From contig CAYMIW010000004.1 in NCBI GenBank assembly GCA_964390725.1, positions 57,575-121,574 of the forward strand: a stretch of DNA of 64,000 nucleotides. The letters run 5' to 3'. How positions within the stretch are numbered: the first letter of the stretch is position 1; each line of letters starts with the position of its first letter. Source of the DNA: JAABTH01 sp964390725. GTDB taxonomy: Bacteria > Bacillota > Dethiobacteria > DTU022. The notes below the pieces were generated by a model. The model did not search any database and was not told the DNA's origin. It worked only from the letters and a program-made list of their open reading frames with translations. The translations under genes and the position numbers were made by a program. Shown piece after piece: positions 7,391-16,695 of the stretch.

Positions 7391-8140
7391 TCAGGTTGAC
7401 CGGGGACAAATCCGTTCTAATTTCAACAATTCGGCCGGACCGGCTATAGTTGTGCCAAAATAGAGAACCGGCTTTCCTATATTTAAAAATTGATCAATTG
7501 AGCCATTAACAACAGTGCTGCCGGTAACAAGTAATAAATCGGCCCATGCTTCAAGATCGGCAATGGAATAGGGGGCGGTTTCAACCTGGATTTTATTAAA
7601 GAGCTTGTTAGCGTTATCAGGATCAAGGTCCATTATTCTCATATCAAACTCATTTGACAAGGCTTCAGCCATGGCCGGCTGTAACCCAATCATCACTAAC
7701 CTGGGGTTTCCATACCTTTGTTTCAGTTCATTTGTTAAATCGATGCTGCATAAACGCGGCCCATCGTCCTTACAGTGTACCGAATTTTCGATCCGTCCAC
7801 TTTTTCGTAGAAGAGCATTTAAAGTAGCCACGATCGCGGCCCGGTGGTAATTGTTTACCGGGGGCAGATCAAAAATCTCTTGTACCGTACCGGATAAGTT
7901 GCCCGGCCTGTCGGTAAAAGCCTGGCCGGCATGTTGACCGATTTCCGCCTGCATCAACTTTTCTCTGCCTTTTTGCAGGGGGAAATCATCACGTTCAGGA
8001 TTACCAAGGGCTTCTTCCGGGGTTAGGGTACGGCATGTAATATTTACTTTTTCTCTGCACAAACTATCCGCAGCTAATATATTACTAATTTCACTTTTTA
8101 ATAACTTAAAAACATGGGGTATTTCAGCATTTATATCCAT
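7391..8140 (-). CDS. DUF4213/DUF364-type putative metal-chelation protein
   Basis: 249 residues. The C-terminal half resembles the DUF364 Rossmann-like domain: RLVMIGLQPAMAEAL, then ADLLLVTGSTVVNGSIDQFL and GKPVLYFGTTIAGPAELL. The N-terminal part resembles the enolase-like DUF4213 domain. The family is described as putative heavy-metal chelation and often lies near metal transport or nitrogenase-like genes; no activity is established. Here it is divergent from a tungstate transporter, which fits a role in tungsten or molybdenum handling. ATG at 8140 follows GGTGGAGGTG. Confidence 0.7.
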   Translation of the reverse strand: MDINAEIPHVFKLLKSEISNILAADSLCREKVNITCRTLTPEEALGNPERDDFPLQKGREKLMQAEIGQHAGQAFTDRPGNLSGTVQEIFDLPPVNNYHRAAIVATLNALLRKSGRIENSVHCKDDGPRLCSIDLTNELKQRYGNPRLVMIGLQPAMAEALSNEFDMRIMDLDPDNANKLFNKIQVETAPYSIADLEAWADLLLVTGSTVVNGSIDQFLNIGKPVLYFGTTIAGPAELLKLERICPRST

Positions 8141-8234
8141 TCCCCGACACCTCCACCTTTAATACTATCACAAGTTCAGCCGTATAAGAATATGCTTGTT
8201 ACCGGTTAGTCCGAGCTATTAAACAGATTAAGTC

Positions 8235-8263
8235 TTGACCTGGTCGTGCCTTTGTTATAAAAT
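8235..8263 (+). promoter_or_regulatory. sigma-A promoter of the tup operon leader
   Basis: TTGACC (8235-8240), 17-base spacer, TAAAAT (8258-8263). The start would be near 8270, giving a leader of about 300 bases before tupA. Confidence 0.8.
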
Positions 8264-8297
8264 GCACTTGTAATAAAATTGCATATGCAGCACCTTC

Positions 8298-8458
8298 GAT
8301 CCATTTTTTCTAAAGTGATCGCAAGATCATCATGAGAAATGGACGTCAGGGTATAATTGGAAACGGTTATGCCTCCCATTGTGGAAAGAAGGTTCGATAA
8401 AAATTTTTATCGCAATTTCCACCGGGAACTGCGATTTTTTTGCGGTTTTTTCCCGGCT
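8298..8458 (+). promoter_or_regulatory. probable Moco/tungsten-cofactor (Moco-family) riboswitch
   Basis: The leader contains GGAAACGGTTATGCCTCCC, then GGAAAGAAGGTTCG, a CGATAAAAA/TTTTTATCG hairpin, and CCACCGGGAACTGC. These are the blocks I recall from the Moco RNA family, whose members respond to molybdenum or tungsten cofactor. A hairpin with a GCAA tetraloop lies upstream (CCATTTTTTC pairing with GAGAAATGG). The CCGGGAACTGC strand can also pair with GCGGTTTTTTCCCGG downstream (to 8456), which would be the expression platform. Tungsten specificity is inferred from the tupABC genes it precedes. Identification is by eye. Confidence 0.62.
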
Positions 8459-8478
8459 GCAGGGTCCTCCTTCAAAGG

Positions 8479-8519
8479 TGCTGATTAGGGGGTGTGTCCG
8501 GACGAGTATCTATCAGCAC
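8479..8519 (+). other. strong hairpin between riboswitch and tupA
   Basis: GTGCTGAT (8479-8486) pairs with ATCAGCAC (8512-8519), enclosing a palindromic GTCCGGAC. No T-run follows, so it is not a classical terminator. It may be a second regulatory element or an mRNA stabiliser. Confidence 0.55.
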
Positions 8520-8571
8520 TGGCAGGCTTGAAAAGAATATTAAATTATAACTAATGAAAGGTGGACTTTGG

Positions 8572-9477
8572 GTGTTTAAAATAAGAAATATTACATTTGG
8601 TTTATTAACAATCCTGACTATAATTGCACTCCTCTTTGTAATTACTGGCTGCGCCCAGGATGAAGCGCCGGCTGAAGAAGTAGAAACGGAAGAGGAGTCT
8701 GCTCCTGTTGAGGAAGAAATTGAACTGATAGATGATTTTATCATCCTGGCAACTACAACAAGCACTTACGATTCCGGATTGCTGGACTTTTTAAACCCAA
8801 TTTTTCAGGAAAAAACCGGACTTGAAGTGCAGGTAGTCTCCCAGGGTACCGGTGCTGCCCTGGAAACGGGAGCACGCGGCGATGCCGATGTTCTCCTGGT
8901 ACATGATCGCGCCTCTGAGCTGGCCCTGGTTGAAGAAGGAGCCTTCATCGAACGTTATGATGTTATGTATAACGACTTTATAATTGTCGGTCCGGCTGAA
9001 GACCCGGCCGGGGTAATGGGTGTTACCTCCGTAGTTGATGCGTTAACCCTGATTTCCGATACAGGTTCGGTATTTATTTCGCGCGGTGACGATTCCGGCA
9101 CCCATCGCATGGAGCTGCGTTTATGGGAAAGTGCCGAAATTGACCCGCAGGGCCAGGGATGGTACAGATCAATTGGCCAGGGAATGGGCGATACGCTTAA
9201 TATGGCCAATGAAGAACTGGGCTATGCCATGACCGACCGGGGCACTTACGTAGCGATGAAGAATAATCTCGACCTGGTTATCGTTCTTGAAGGTGATCCT
9301 GTTCTTTTCAACCAATATGGGGTAATGGCGGTTAATCCCGATGAACATCCCCATGTTAAATATGATTATGCAAAAATGTATATTGACTTTTTAATGTCCG
9401 CTGAAGGACAGGAACTGATTAATTCCTACCAGGTAAACGGAGAAACTCTTTTCTTCCCTGGATACGGTCTTGAATAA
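8572..9477 (+). CDS. tupA: tungstate ABC transporter substrate-binding lipoprotein
   Basis: Captures tungstate outside the membrane and delivers it to TupB. The protein starts with a lipoprotein signal (hydrophobic stretch ending VITGC), then an acidic linker, then the TupA signature TTTSTYDSGLLDFLNPIF and RGDADVLLVHDRASE, with GDDSGTHRMELRLW later; these are the anion-binding loops of the TupA/WtpA group. I place the start at GTG 8572 because AAAGGTGG lies seven bases upstream; an ATG at 8554 overlaps that ribosome site. First gene of tupABC, behind the riboswitch. Confidence 0.9.
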   Translation: MFKIRNITFGLLTILTIIALLFVITGCAQDEAPAEEVETEEESAPVEEEIELIDDFIILATTTSTYDSGLLDFLNPIFQEKTGLEVQVVSQGTGAALETGARGDADVLLVHDRASELALVEEGAFIERYDVMYNDFIIVGPAEDPAGVMGVTSVVDALTLISDTGSVFISRGDDSGTHRMELRLWESAEIDPQGQGWYRSIGQGMGDTLNMANEELGYAMTDRGTYVAMKNNLDLVIVLEGDPVLFNQYGVMAVNPDEHPHVKYDYAKMYIDFLMSAEGQELINSYQVNGETLFFPGYGLE

Positions 9478-9592
9478 ACTAAGTTAAGCCATACGAGCCG
9501 GGCGTGCATGGATGTTCCAATAACCTGGTTTCTATCCGGGTCGGCAAACAAAAGTGTGCGCCCCCTTTTTCATAAAACCTGGAGGTTTCGAT

Positions 9593-10291
9593 TTGTCACG
9601 ACTGTTAGAAGGAGTAATTGAAGCTTTTCGCCTGATTTTGGCTTTTGATCCTGCCCTGATCGAAATTGTATTACTTTCACTGAGGGTATCGATCACGGCT
9701 ATTATTATATCAACTCTAATCGGTGTGCCCCTGGGCGCCCTGCTCGGTTTAAGGAGTGAGAGAAAAACCCGGTTAATCAATAAAATTGTTTTTACCTTCA
9801 TGGGCATGCCTCCCGTGGTCGCCGGATTAATAGTTTACCTGGTTTTATCGAGGCAGGGTCCACTGGGAGTTTTAGGCATTCTATATACTCCCTCGGCAAT
9901 GATTATTGCCCAGGTATTTCTGGCTGCACCAATTGTAACCGGTTTAACCATGGTAGGAATCAGGGCAAAAGGCAGCGAGGTGGAAGAAACCGCCCGTTCC
10001 CTGGGAGCCAACCCTGCACTGGCAGCATGGACAGTTATTAAAGAAGCGCGCTATGCCCTGCTCGGAGCTATAGTCTCCGGCTTTAGCCGGGTAGTAGCCG
10101 AAGTTGGTGCGGTAATGATTGTCGGCGGTAATATTGAAGGGCGAACCAGGGTTATGACAACTGCTATCACCCTGGAAACCCGCAAGGGAAATTTTGAGTT
10201 GGCCATCGGCCTCGGTATTATCCTATTACTTTTAGCCTTCATTGTTAATTCTATTCTTTACAATATCCAAAAGGGAGGCAAAAATGGCTAA
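9593..10291 (+). CDS. tupB: tungstate ABC transporter permease
   Basis: About 232 residues with several membrane helices and the permease EAA loop (EETARSLGANPALAAWTVIKEA), which docks on the ATPase. The start is TTG at 9593, chosen because GGAGG lies seven bases upstream; an in-frame ATG at 9554 has no ribosome site. It lies 115 bases after tupA and overlaps tupC by 8 bases, so translation is probably coupled. Confidence 0.9.
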   Translation: MSRLLEGVIEAFRLILAFDPALIEIVLLSLRVSITAIIISTLIGVPLGALLGLRSERKTRLINKIVFTFMGMPPVVAGLIVYLVLSRQGPLGVLGILYTPSAMIIAQVFLAAPIVTGLTMVGIRAKGSEVEETARSLGANPALAAWTVIKEARYALLGAIVSGFSRVVAEVGAVMIVGGNIEGRTRVMTTAITLETRKGNFELAIGLGIILLLLAFIVNSILYNIQKGGKNG

Positions 10292-11027
10292 TACTAACAA
10301 CACCCTGCTTGAAATGCAGCAAGTCAAAAAAATATATGACAGAGAAGTTCTCAGGGTCGATCAATTAGTCTTGAAAAAGGGCTGTATTTATGGAGTGATC
10401 GGACCAAGCGGCGCTGGGAAAAGCACCCTGCTGCGCATTATTAACCTTCTCACCCCTCCCAGTGAAGGTGTAGTTTTTTATGAAGGCAACCCGGTTCCAT
10501 CAAATAAACAGGATCAACTAAAACTACAGCGAAGAATGGCCATGGTTTTTCAAAAAACCCTGCTTTTCAGGGACTCTGTCTGGAACAATGTAGCATACGG
10601 ACTAAAAGCCCGTGGCTTCAGTAAAGAGGAAACAAAACAACGGGTCGATCACCTGCTGGAGCAGGTCGGCCTGAGTGAGTATTCTACCAGAAGAGCAGAC
10701 ACCCTGTCGGGAGGCGAGGCGCAGCGGGTGGCGATTACCAGGGCTGTCGCTTTTGAGCCTGATTTGCTGCTGCTCGATGAGCCAACTGCAAACCTGGATC
10801 CAAGCAACATTGAACAGATCGAGAAGATGATCACCACAATGGCCCAGGACAGAGATATAACTATTGTAATGGTTACCCACAATATATTTCAGGCAAGAAG
10901 AATTGCCGACCAGGTAATTTTTATCAACCAGGGCAAAATTATTGAAATGGGCCCAACCGAGAAAATATTCAGCAACCCTTTGGAAGAAAGCACCCGCCAT
11001 TTTATTGAAGGACGGATGGTTTATTAA
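10284..11027 (+). CDS. tupC: tungstate ABC transporter ATP-binding protein
   Basis: ABC ATPase of about 247 residues. Walker A is GPSGAGKST, the Q-loop AMVFQKT, the signature LSGGEAQRV, Walker B LLLLDEPTANLD, and the switch histidine is in VMVTHN. The ATG at 10284 follows AAGGGAGG; an earlier in-frame start at 10242 lies deep in tupB and is unlikely. It lacks the long C-terminal TOBE domain of ModC/WtpC, as is usual for TupC. Last gene of the operon. Confidence 0.92.
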   Translation: MANTNNTLLEMQQVKKIYDREVLRVDQLVLKKGCIYGVIGPSGAGKSTLLRIINLLTPPSEGVVFYEGNPVPSNKQDQLKLQRRMAMVFQKTLLFRDSVWNNVAYGLKARGFSKEETKQRVDHLLEQVGLSEYSTRRADTLSGGEAQRVAITRAVAFEPDLLLLDEPTANLDPSNIEQIEKMITTMAQDRDITIVMVTHNIFQARRIADQVIFINQGKIIEMGPTEKIFSNPLEESTRHFIEGRMVY

Positions 11028-11099
11028 TTGAGGTTTTTCACGGAGAGTTGCCTGATTAAATTTCAGTTCTGGTTAGCTGCAATTTTTTATCCACCTCTT

Positions 11100-11127
11100 G
11101 GCGGGGCGTAAGCCCCGCCTCTTTTTT
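11100..11127 (+). terminator. terminator of tupABC
   Basis: GGCGGGGC pairs with GCCCCGCC around GTAA and is followed by TCTTTTTT. It lies between the convergent tupC and rng genes, touching the rng stop. Confidence 0.92.
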
Positions 11128-12814
11128 ACAACTCGAACAAAACTGCACGGGCAAAAGTACGGTTTACGTCCTTAATCTCTATTTCAACAGTTTCTCCAAC
11201 CATGCCTCCAGCTCCCTCAACATTGATAACAAAACCCTGGATGCGAGCGATACCGTGGTTAGGATTGGATGAATGCGGTTCTTCAATAGTTAAGCTAAGC
11301 TTCTCCCCTGCTTTAACAGGCAGAGCCAGGGCTTGGATCTCTTTATGGCTGCCCCTGGCAATAATCCGGTATTCTTCGATATGTATATCCTCGGTTCCCC
11401 TGATAAAAATATGGTGGCCCAGTTCATCTTCCAGTTTTTTAAGGTTACCTCCCCCGCTGCCAATGATAATTGCCGCTACTTCATGATGCATTTCCACCAG
11501 GACAGCGCGCTTCTTCTCCTCTTTTAACTCCTGCTTGAGGCTGCTTTCAACCCGGGTACTGATCACCAGGGGAGTGAGCACCCGGCCTGATCCACCGCAG
11601 TAAGGGCAGGATTGCTGCAGGTACTCTGACAGGTCCTGACGTACTTTTTTACGGGTCATTTCTACCAGGCCAAGGTTGGTTAAGCCCAGCACATAAGTTT
11701 TTGTCCGGTCGTTCTTGATAGAGTCGTTTAATTTATCTATAACTTTTTTGCGGTGATCTTCTATACTCATGTCAATAAAGTCGATAATAATTATCCCGCC
11801 GATATCTCTCAGGCGCACCTGCCTGGCAATCTCTTCAGCAGCTTCAAGGTTGGTCTTGAGAATGGTATCAGCCAGATTACGCCTGCCTATATAACGACCT
11901 GTATTAACATCGATTACAGTAAGAGCCTCGGTTTCATCAAAAACCAGGTAACCACCGCTTTTTAACCAAACCTGCCGGGCCAGCGCTTTTTCAATCTCTT
12001 TTTCAATTCCATAACGTTCAAAAATCGGTTCATTTTCTTTATATAGTTTAACTTTGCTTTTAAGATGCGGAGAAATATAATCGACTATGTCTCGTACTTT
12101 ATCGTATTCATGTTCATTATCAATTAAAAAACTGCTGAACTCTTCTACAAATAAATCACGTGCCATGCGACAGGTCAGTGAAAGGTCCTGGTATAGGATA
12201 GCTGGTGCTGTTTTTTGCTGGAAGCGGGTCAGGATCCGGTTCCAGAGCTGAATTAAAAACTGCAGGTCCTGGGCCATTACATCCTTATCAACCCCTTCAG
12301 CTACAGTGCGGACAATCAGGCCTAGATGTTCGGGTTTGAGTATCTCTACTTCCCGCCGTAACCGGTCACGCTCCGCCTGGCTCTCAATACGCCGCGAAAC
12401 ACCGATATAATCCGCCCCGGGGACTAAAACCAGGTAACGTCCCGGAATGGTAATCTGCCCCGTCACCCTGGCCCCCTTACTGCCGTAGGGTTCCTTGATA
12501 ACCTGGACCATTATATCTTCGCCAACTTGCAGCAGTTTATCAATTGTACTGCGGGAAGGAGGGGGACTGTCATCATCACCATCCAGGTCGGGTGAAACAT
12601 CATCCACATATAAAAAAGCGTTTTTTTCCAGTCCTATATCAACAAAAGCCGCCTGCATTCCCGGCAGTACGTTGGCCACAGTACCCTTGTAAAGGTTACC
12701 GACAACCCTGTACTGCAACGGTCTTTCTACATCAAGTTCAACCAGTTTTCCCTGTTCAAGCAGCGCTACGCGGGTAGCACGATTATCGCAATTCACAATT
12801 ATCTTTTTATCCAT
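11126..12814 (-). CDS. rng: ribonuclease G/E family endoribonuclease
   Basis: 562 residues, the length of RNase G. An S1 RNA-binding domain lies at about 38-120 (YKGTVANVLPGMQAAFVDIG), the catalytic DNase-I-like site carries VIDVNTGRYIG and IIIIDFIDM (Asp ligands for Mg), and the zinc-link CPYCGGSG is present. It lacks the long C-terminal scaffold of enterobacterial RNase E, but has a ~90-residue C-terminal region with IIIGSGGGNLKKLE, resembling a KH-like loop. It cleaves AU-rich single-stranded RNA. Starts 10 bases after the DUF2344 gene. Confidence 0.93.
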   Translation of the reverse strand: MDKKIIVNCDNRATRVALLEQGKLVELDVERPLQYRVVGNLYKGTVANVLPGMQAAFVDIGLEKNAFLYVDDVSPDLDGDDDSPPPSRSTIDKLLQVGEDIMVQVIKEPYGSKGARVTGQITIPGRYLVLVPGADYIGVSRRIESQAERDRLRREVEILKPEHLGLIVRTVAEGVDKDVMAQDLQFLIQLWNRILTRFQQKTAPAILYQDLSLTCRMARDLFVEEFSSFLIDNEHEYDKVRDIVDYISPHLKSKVKLYKENEPIFERYGIEKEIEKALARQVWLKSGGYLVFDETEALTVIDVNTGRYIGRRNLADTILKTNLEAAEEIARQVRLRDIGGIIIIDFIDMSIEDHRKKVIDKLNDSIKNDRTKTYVLGLTNLGLVEMTRKKVRQDLSEYLQQSCPYCGGSGRVLTPLVISTRVESSLKQELKEEKKRAVLVEMHHEVAAIIIGSGGGNLKKLEDELGHHIFIRGTEDIHIEEYRIIARGSHKEIQALALPVKAGEKLSLTIEEPHSSNPNHGIARIQGFVINVEGAGGMVGETVEIEIKDVNRTFARAVLFEL

Positions 12815-12823
12815 AACAATGGA

Positions 12824-13543
12824 TCACATCCCTTCAGGCAAAGGCATTATTAGTTTACCGTCAGCGCGGTACAACCCTTGCCGGCAAAGCTTCCAGCATT
12901 GGGCAGTGAAAAAGGTGTTTCCTGCTTCTTCTGCAAGCTGCTCCAGTAAAAAAAGAGGTGATATTCCTCCCCTGCTTCCTGCTTTTAAGTATAGTTCAAC
13001 AGCTGTAGTTCTGCTGTTTTTGTTTTTCAACTCCGCCCTGATTATTCCGGGCCGAACATTCTTGTATTCTGGTTTATGTTTTTTACCCCGGCGGGGTGCC
13101 AAAATTACTTCTTTTTCCAGAAGCCGGAGCAAAGCCTGTGAAAACAACTGCGCATCCCACTGCGATGATATCTCCGGTAGGTCTCTCAGCTCTGCCCTGT
13201 ATAAGGCCGCATCCACTAGGGAGGCCAGGGCAGGTTCATCCGGGTCAGCAGTAAATGCCTGCTTTAAGTGAATCCCTTCGGGAAGCCTGCTGCCAAGCTC
13301 TTTTAAAAATACTTCCGCCTTAACAGGCTCAGTAAAGTATAACTCACCGGGTTCATTTTCTGCCAGAACCCCGAGCGGAAGCGGTAAAGCCAGGGCCAGT
13401 TTCGGGTGAGGGTTGAAGCCCTGGCTGTAAGCCAGCGGCAGATGCGCTCTACGCAGCGCACGGATAAAGAGGCGAACCAGGTCGAGATGTGAAAGAAAAC
13501 CGAGTTTTTCCGTCCGGTCAAACAAAAATTTAATGCGGATCAT
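12824..13543 (-). CDS. TIGR03936/DUF2344 radical-SAM-linked protein
   Basis: About 239 residues starting MIRIKFLFDRTEKLGFLSHL at the ATG 13543, preceded by AGGGGGG. The conserved LDLVRLFIRALRRA and YSQGFNPHPKLALALPLPLG are family hallmarks. In Firmicutes and Actinobacteria this protein is encoded next to, or fused with, the TIGR03960 radical SAM protein, as here, with a 14-base overlap. Function is unknown; genes are often near rng and rplU, suggesting RNA or ribosome modification (inference). An earlier in-frame start at 13843 lies entirely inside the upstream gene and is rejected. Confidence 0.85.
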   Translation of the reverse strand: MIRIKFLFDRTEKLGFLSHLDLVRLFIRALRRAHLPLAYSQGFNPHPKLALALPLPLGVLAENEPGELYFTEPVKAEVFLKELGSRLPEGIHLKQAFTADPDEPALASLVDAALYRAELRDLPEISSQWDAQLFSQALLRLLEKEVILAPRRGKKHKPEYKNVRPGIIRAELKNKNSRTTAVELYLKAGSRGGISPLFLLEQLAEEAGNTFFTAQCWKLCRQGLYRADGKLIMPLPEGM

Positions 13544-15326
13544 CGGCAGCCCCCCTAACTTCAACCTCTGCGTGGGATAAACGGTGCTCCTTAACAAATA
13601 ATTCCCGCTCAATGCCACAGTCAAGATGAGCCCAGGGTAAAAAATCTTCATAACTAAAACTTCGGCAGGCATAAAAATTACCGTCGATTCCGCTTTCAGA
13701 AAAAGCCTGCTCCCATTTGCTGAAGTCAAAATGATCAGACCAACCGTCAAAGCGGCAACCGAGGTGAAAAGCTCTCTCCAGGAGAGGTGCAAGCCGGCGA
13801 TCACCGCGGGCAAAAACCGCTTCCAGAAAACTGGTTTCGGCATCGTGCCAGCTAAATTCTATTCCTTTTATTTTTCTAAAACCTTTTATCAATATCTGCT
13901 GGCGTCGTTTAATCTCAGCCAGGGTGATCTGGGGTTCATACTGAAAAGGTGTGTTAGCCTTGGGAATAAAAGTAGATACACTAACTGAGAGTCTGAAAGA
14001 ACCCCTGACTTTAGCCTTATAGCGTTCACGTATTTTTCGGCAGAGGGCCAGAATAGATTCAACATCTTCGTCTGTTTCGGTTGGCAACCCAATCATGAAA
14101 TATAATTTAAATCCCTGCCAACCAGCTAAAACAGCACTGTCGAGGGCGGTATAAATATCGTTTTCATCTATGTTCTTTTTAATAACCCTGCGTAAACGTT
14201 CAGTTGCAGCCTCTGGAGCAAATGTCAGGCTGCCCCGTCTGCCGCGGTGAAGGCGGTCAGCCAGGTCAACCGAGTAAGAATCAAGACGCAATGAAGGCAG
14301 GCTGCACTTGACCTGTTCACCTTTCATGGCCTGGTCAAGTTCTGCCAGGAGGGAATCAAGGTGAGGGTAATCACTGGTGCTCAGGGACGATAACGATATT
14401 TCATCATAACCGGTGGAAGCCAGTAACTTAACCGATAGATCAATTATTTTTTGCAGGCTGCGTCGCCGAACAGGGCGAAAAATATACCCAGCCTGACAAA
14501 AACGGCAGCCGCGGGCACAGCCCCGGAATAGCTCTACCACAGCACGGTCATGAACGGTCTGAATGTAGGGCACAACCGGAGCCGTAGGGTATGGAGCTTG
14601 ATCGAGAGATTCCATTTTCTGCTTCTTAACAGTTTCCCTGCCCGGGGGGCCCAGGTATTCCAAATCCTGTAAAAGGCCTTCATCACTGTAATACGGCTTA
14701 AAATGGCCAGGAATATAAACTCCATCGAGCAGTGATAATGCCATCAATGTTTCTGAACGGCCTGCACCCTTATCTTTAAGGTCAGCCAGTTCATGCAGAA
14801 CAAGAGGCAGTGCTTCTTCCGCCTCACCCAGGATAAATAAATCAAAGAACGGCGCCAGCGGCTCCGGATTAAAAACACACGGCCCGCCTCCTATTACCAG
14901 GGGATCAGTTTCCCTGCGTTCACTGCTGTACAGCGGTATACCAGCCAGATCAAGCATGTTGAGAACGTTGGTGTAACTAAGCTCATATTGGAGCGAAAAC
15001 CCGACAGCATCAAAATCAGCAAGTGGGGAACCACTTTCCAGGGCAAAGAGCGGATGGCGATACTCACGCAATTTGCTTTCCAGGTCAGGAGCCGGGGCAA
15101 AAACTCTTTCGAGCAATAAATCATCATGACAGTTAACTGCTTCATATAATATTTTTAAACCCTGGTTCGACATACCCACTTCATAAAGGTCAGGAAAGGC
15201 AAAAGCCATCTTTACCCTGACCCCGGAGTGATTTTTTTTCACTGCATTCCACTCGTTGCCCTGGTAACGAGCCGGTTTTTGCACTCCGGCCAGGATGAAC
15301 TGCAGCTTTTCACTGTTTGTAATCAT
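13530..15326 (-). CDS. TIGR03960-family B12-binding-like radical SAM protein
   Basis: 598 residues. The N-terminal half has a B12-binding-like Rossmann region (AFAFPDLYEVGMSNQGLKIL, then PLVIGGGPCVFNPEPL), and the radical SAM [4Fe-4S] motif is CARGCRFCQ (CxxxCxxC, about residues 274-282). FAPEAATERLRRVIKKN is typical of the family. Substrate unknown. It is co-translated with the DUF2344 protein and upstream of rng, a widespread arrangement. Domain assignment is certain; function is not. Confidence 0.9.
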   Translation of the reverse strand: MITNSEKLQFILAGVQKPARYQGNEWNAVKKNHSGVRVKMAFAFPDLYEVGMSNQGLKILYEAVNCHDDLLLERVFAPAPDLESKLREYRHPLFALESGSPLADFDAVGFSLQYELSYTNVLNMLDLAGIPLYSSERRETDPLVIGGGPCVFNPEPLAPFFDLFILGEAEEALPLVLHELADLKDKGAGRSETLMALSLLDGVYIPGHFKPYYSDEGLLQDLEYLGPPGRETVKKQKMESLDQAPYPTAPVVPYIQTVHDRAVVELFRGCARGCRFCQAGYIFRPVRRRSLQKIIDLSVKLLASTGYDEISLSSLSTSDYPHLDSLLAELDQAMKGEQVKCSLPSLRLDSYSVDLADRLHRGRRGSLTFAPEAATERLRRVIKKNIDENDIYTALDSAVLAGWQGFKLYFMIGLPTETDEDVESILALCRKIRERYKAKVRGSFRLSVSVSTFIPKANTPFQYEPQITLAEIKRRQQILIKGFRKIKGIEFSWHDAETSFLEAVFARGDRRLAPLLERAFHLGCRFDGWSDHFDFSKWEQAFSESGIDGNFYACRSFSYEDFLPWAHLDCGIERELFVKEHRLSHAEVEVRGAADDPH

Positions 15327-15416
15327 AAATTTCTCCCATTACTCTCTATAAGCTTATTTGTCGATATCAATATTTGATACATGCAAATACTTTTAATGCA
15401 CTATAACCGTTAAATT

Positions 15417-16115
15417 TTACAACAAATTTTTTTCTCTAAAACTAAAATAACAACCATCTCCGATAATTATATGATCCCGAACGGTTATGCCGAGAATATT
15501 ACCCGCATCTACCAGCCGCCTGGTAACCTCAAGATCTTCCTGGCTGGGGGAAGGGTCGCCACTTGGGTGATTATGAAAAAGAATAACTGAAGCAGCACTC
15601 TTGCGCAGGGGAATATTAAATATTTCCCTGGGATGCACAATAGAAGCACTCAGGCTACCTACTGAAATTTCTTCCCTGGAGATAACATGATTCTTGGTGT
15701 TCAACAGCAATATCTTAAAGAACTCTTTCTTTTTATAGCGCAGTTCTTCCATAAAAAAATCTGCTGCCTGCCGGGGGCTGCTAATGCTTCTCTCAGTTTC
15801 GCGGGGTGCTGTAGCAAGCCGGCTGCCCAACTCAAGGGCTGCCCTGATCGTTACCGCTTTATCAGGACCAATTCCATTATATTCCCGCAGCTCCTCGAGA
15901 GAAAGATCGGGCAACTTCCTTAAGCCACCTGCTCCGGACAAAATCCTAGTTGCCAGCTGTACAGCTGATTCATTTTTATTGCCGGTACGAATCAGAATGG
16001 CCAGCAGTTCTGCGTTGGTTAATGGTCCGGGACCCAGGGCCTGCAATTTTTCACGCGGCCTTTCCTCTAAAGGAAGGTCCCTGATCATTACTGGTTCATA
16101 TTGCATGTTTGCCAT
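15417..16115 (-). CDS. radC: RadC family JAMM-domain protein
   Basis: 232 residues. A helix-hairpin-helix region (LREYNGIGPDKAVTIRAALE) precedes a JAB/MPN domain with the zinc motif HNHPSGDPSPSQED. Once thought to act in DNA repair, its role is unclear. It follows maf by 8 bases, the common maf-radC pair upstream of mreB; no mreBCD genes follow here. Confidence 0.93.
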   Translation of the reverse strand: MANMQYEPVMIRDLPLEERPREKLQALGPGPLTNAELLAILIRTGNKNESAVQLATRILSGAGGLRKLPDLSLEELREYNGIGPDKAVTIRAALELGSRLATAPRETERSISSPRQAADFFMEELRYKKKEFFKILLLNTKNHVISREEISVGSLSASIVHPREIFNIPLRKSAASVILFHNHPSGDPSPSQEDLEVTRRLVDAGNILGITVRDHIIIGDGCYFSFREKNLL

Positions 16116-16122
16116 CCTTTCT

Positions 16123-16695
16123 TTACTTGATCGATATATTCATTTTTTCAGCCAGGTCAAATAGAAGGGAAAGTGGCAGACCAACAACGTTTGAGTAGCA
16201 GCCTTCAATTCTCCTGATAAACAAGGCTGCCCGACCCTGGATGCCATATGCTCCCGCTTTATCCATTGCCTCCCCGCTGTCTAAATACCAATTGAGGTTT
16301 TCTGCATTAATATTTTTCAACCAGACTGTAGTTTTTTCAACCCCCTTTGCCATTTTTTCTGATGACGCATCGAACAAGGCCAGTCCTGTATAAACTTCAT
16401 GTTTGTCCCCGCTGAGGCACTGAAGCATTTCTTTCGCTTCTTCCCTGTCGCTGGGTTTACCAAGAATTATCCCCTGATGCAAAACCACAGTGTCTGCGGC
16501 AAGAATTATTCCGTTAATGCCCCGCCTGTAAATCGAGAGTGCTTTTTTTTCTGCCAGCCCCATTACCAGCTCTTCCGGGGAATTACTGGTTTCCATGTTT
16601 TCATCAATTAAAGGCTTTTCAATGCTAAATGGAATTGCGACCTGTCGTAAAAGATCAGCCCGACGCGGGGATGCAGAGGCCAGGATTATTTCCAT
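16123..16695 (-). CDS. maf: Maf-like nucleoside triphosphate pyrophosphatase
   Basis: 190 residues. Starts MEIILASASPRRADLLRQVAI, the Maf signature with the SxxRR motif, then ILAADTVV and GKPSDREEAKEML. Hydrolyses non-canonical or modified NTPs (dTTP/UTP class). The C-terminal KAGAYGIQGRAALFI and YSNVVGLPL are conserved. Overlaps the Gx transporter gene by 10 bases. Confidence 0.95.
   Translation of the reverse strand: MEIILASASPRRADLLRQVAIPFSIEKPLIDENMETSNSPEELVMGLAEKKALSIYRRGINGIILAADTVVLHQGIILGKPSDREEAKEMLQCLSGDKHEVYTGLALFDASSEKMAKGVEKTTVWLKNINAENLNWYLDSGEAMDKAGAYGIQGRAALFIRRIEGCYSNVVGLPLSLLFDLAEKMNISIK

Noticed and set aside
13544..13843. 100-residue N-terminal extension of the DUF2344 protein
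   Set aside because: It is the out-of-frame reading of the radical SAM gene; the real start at 13543 has AGGGGGG.
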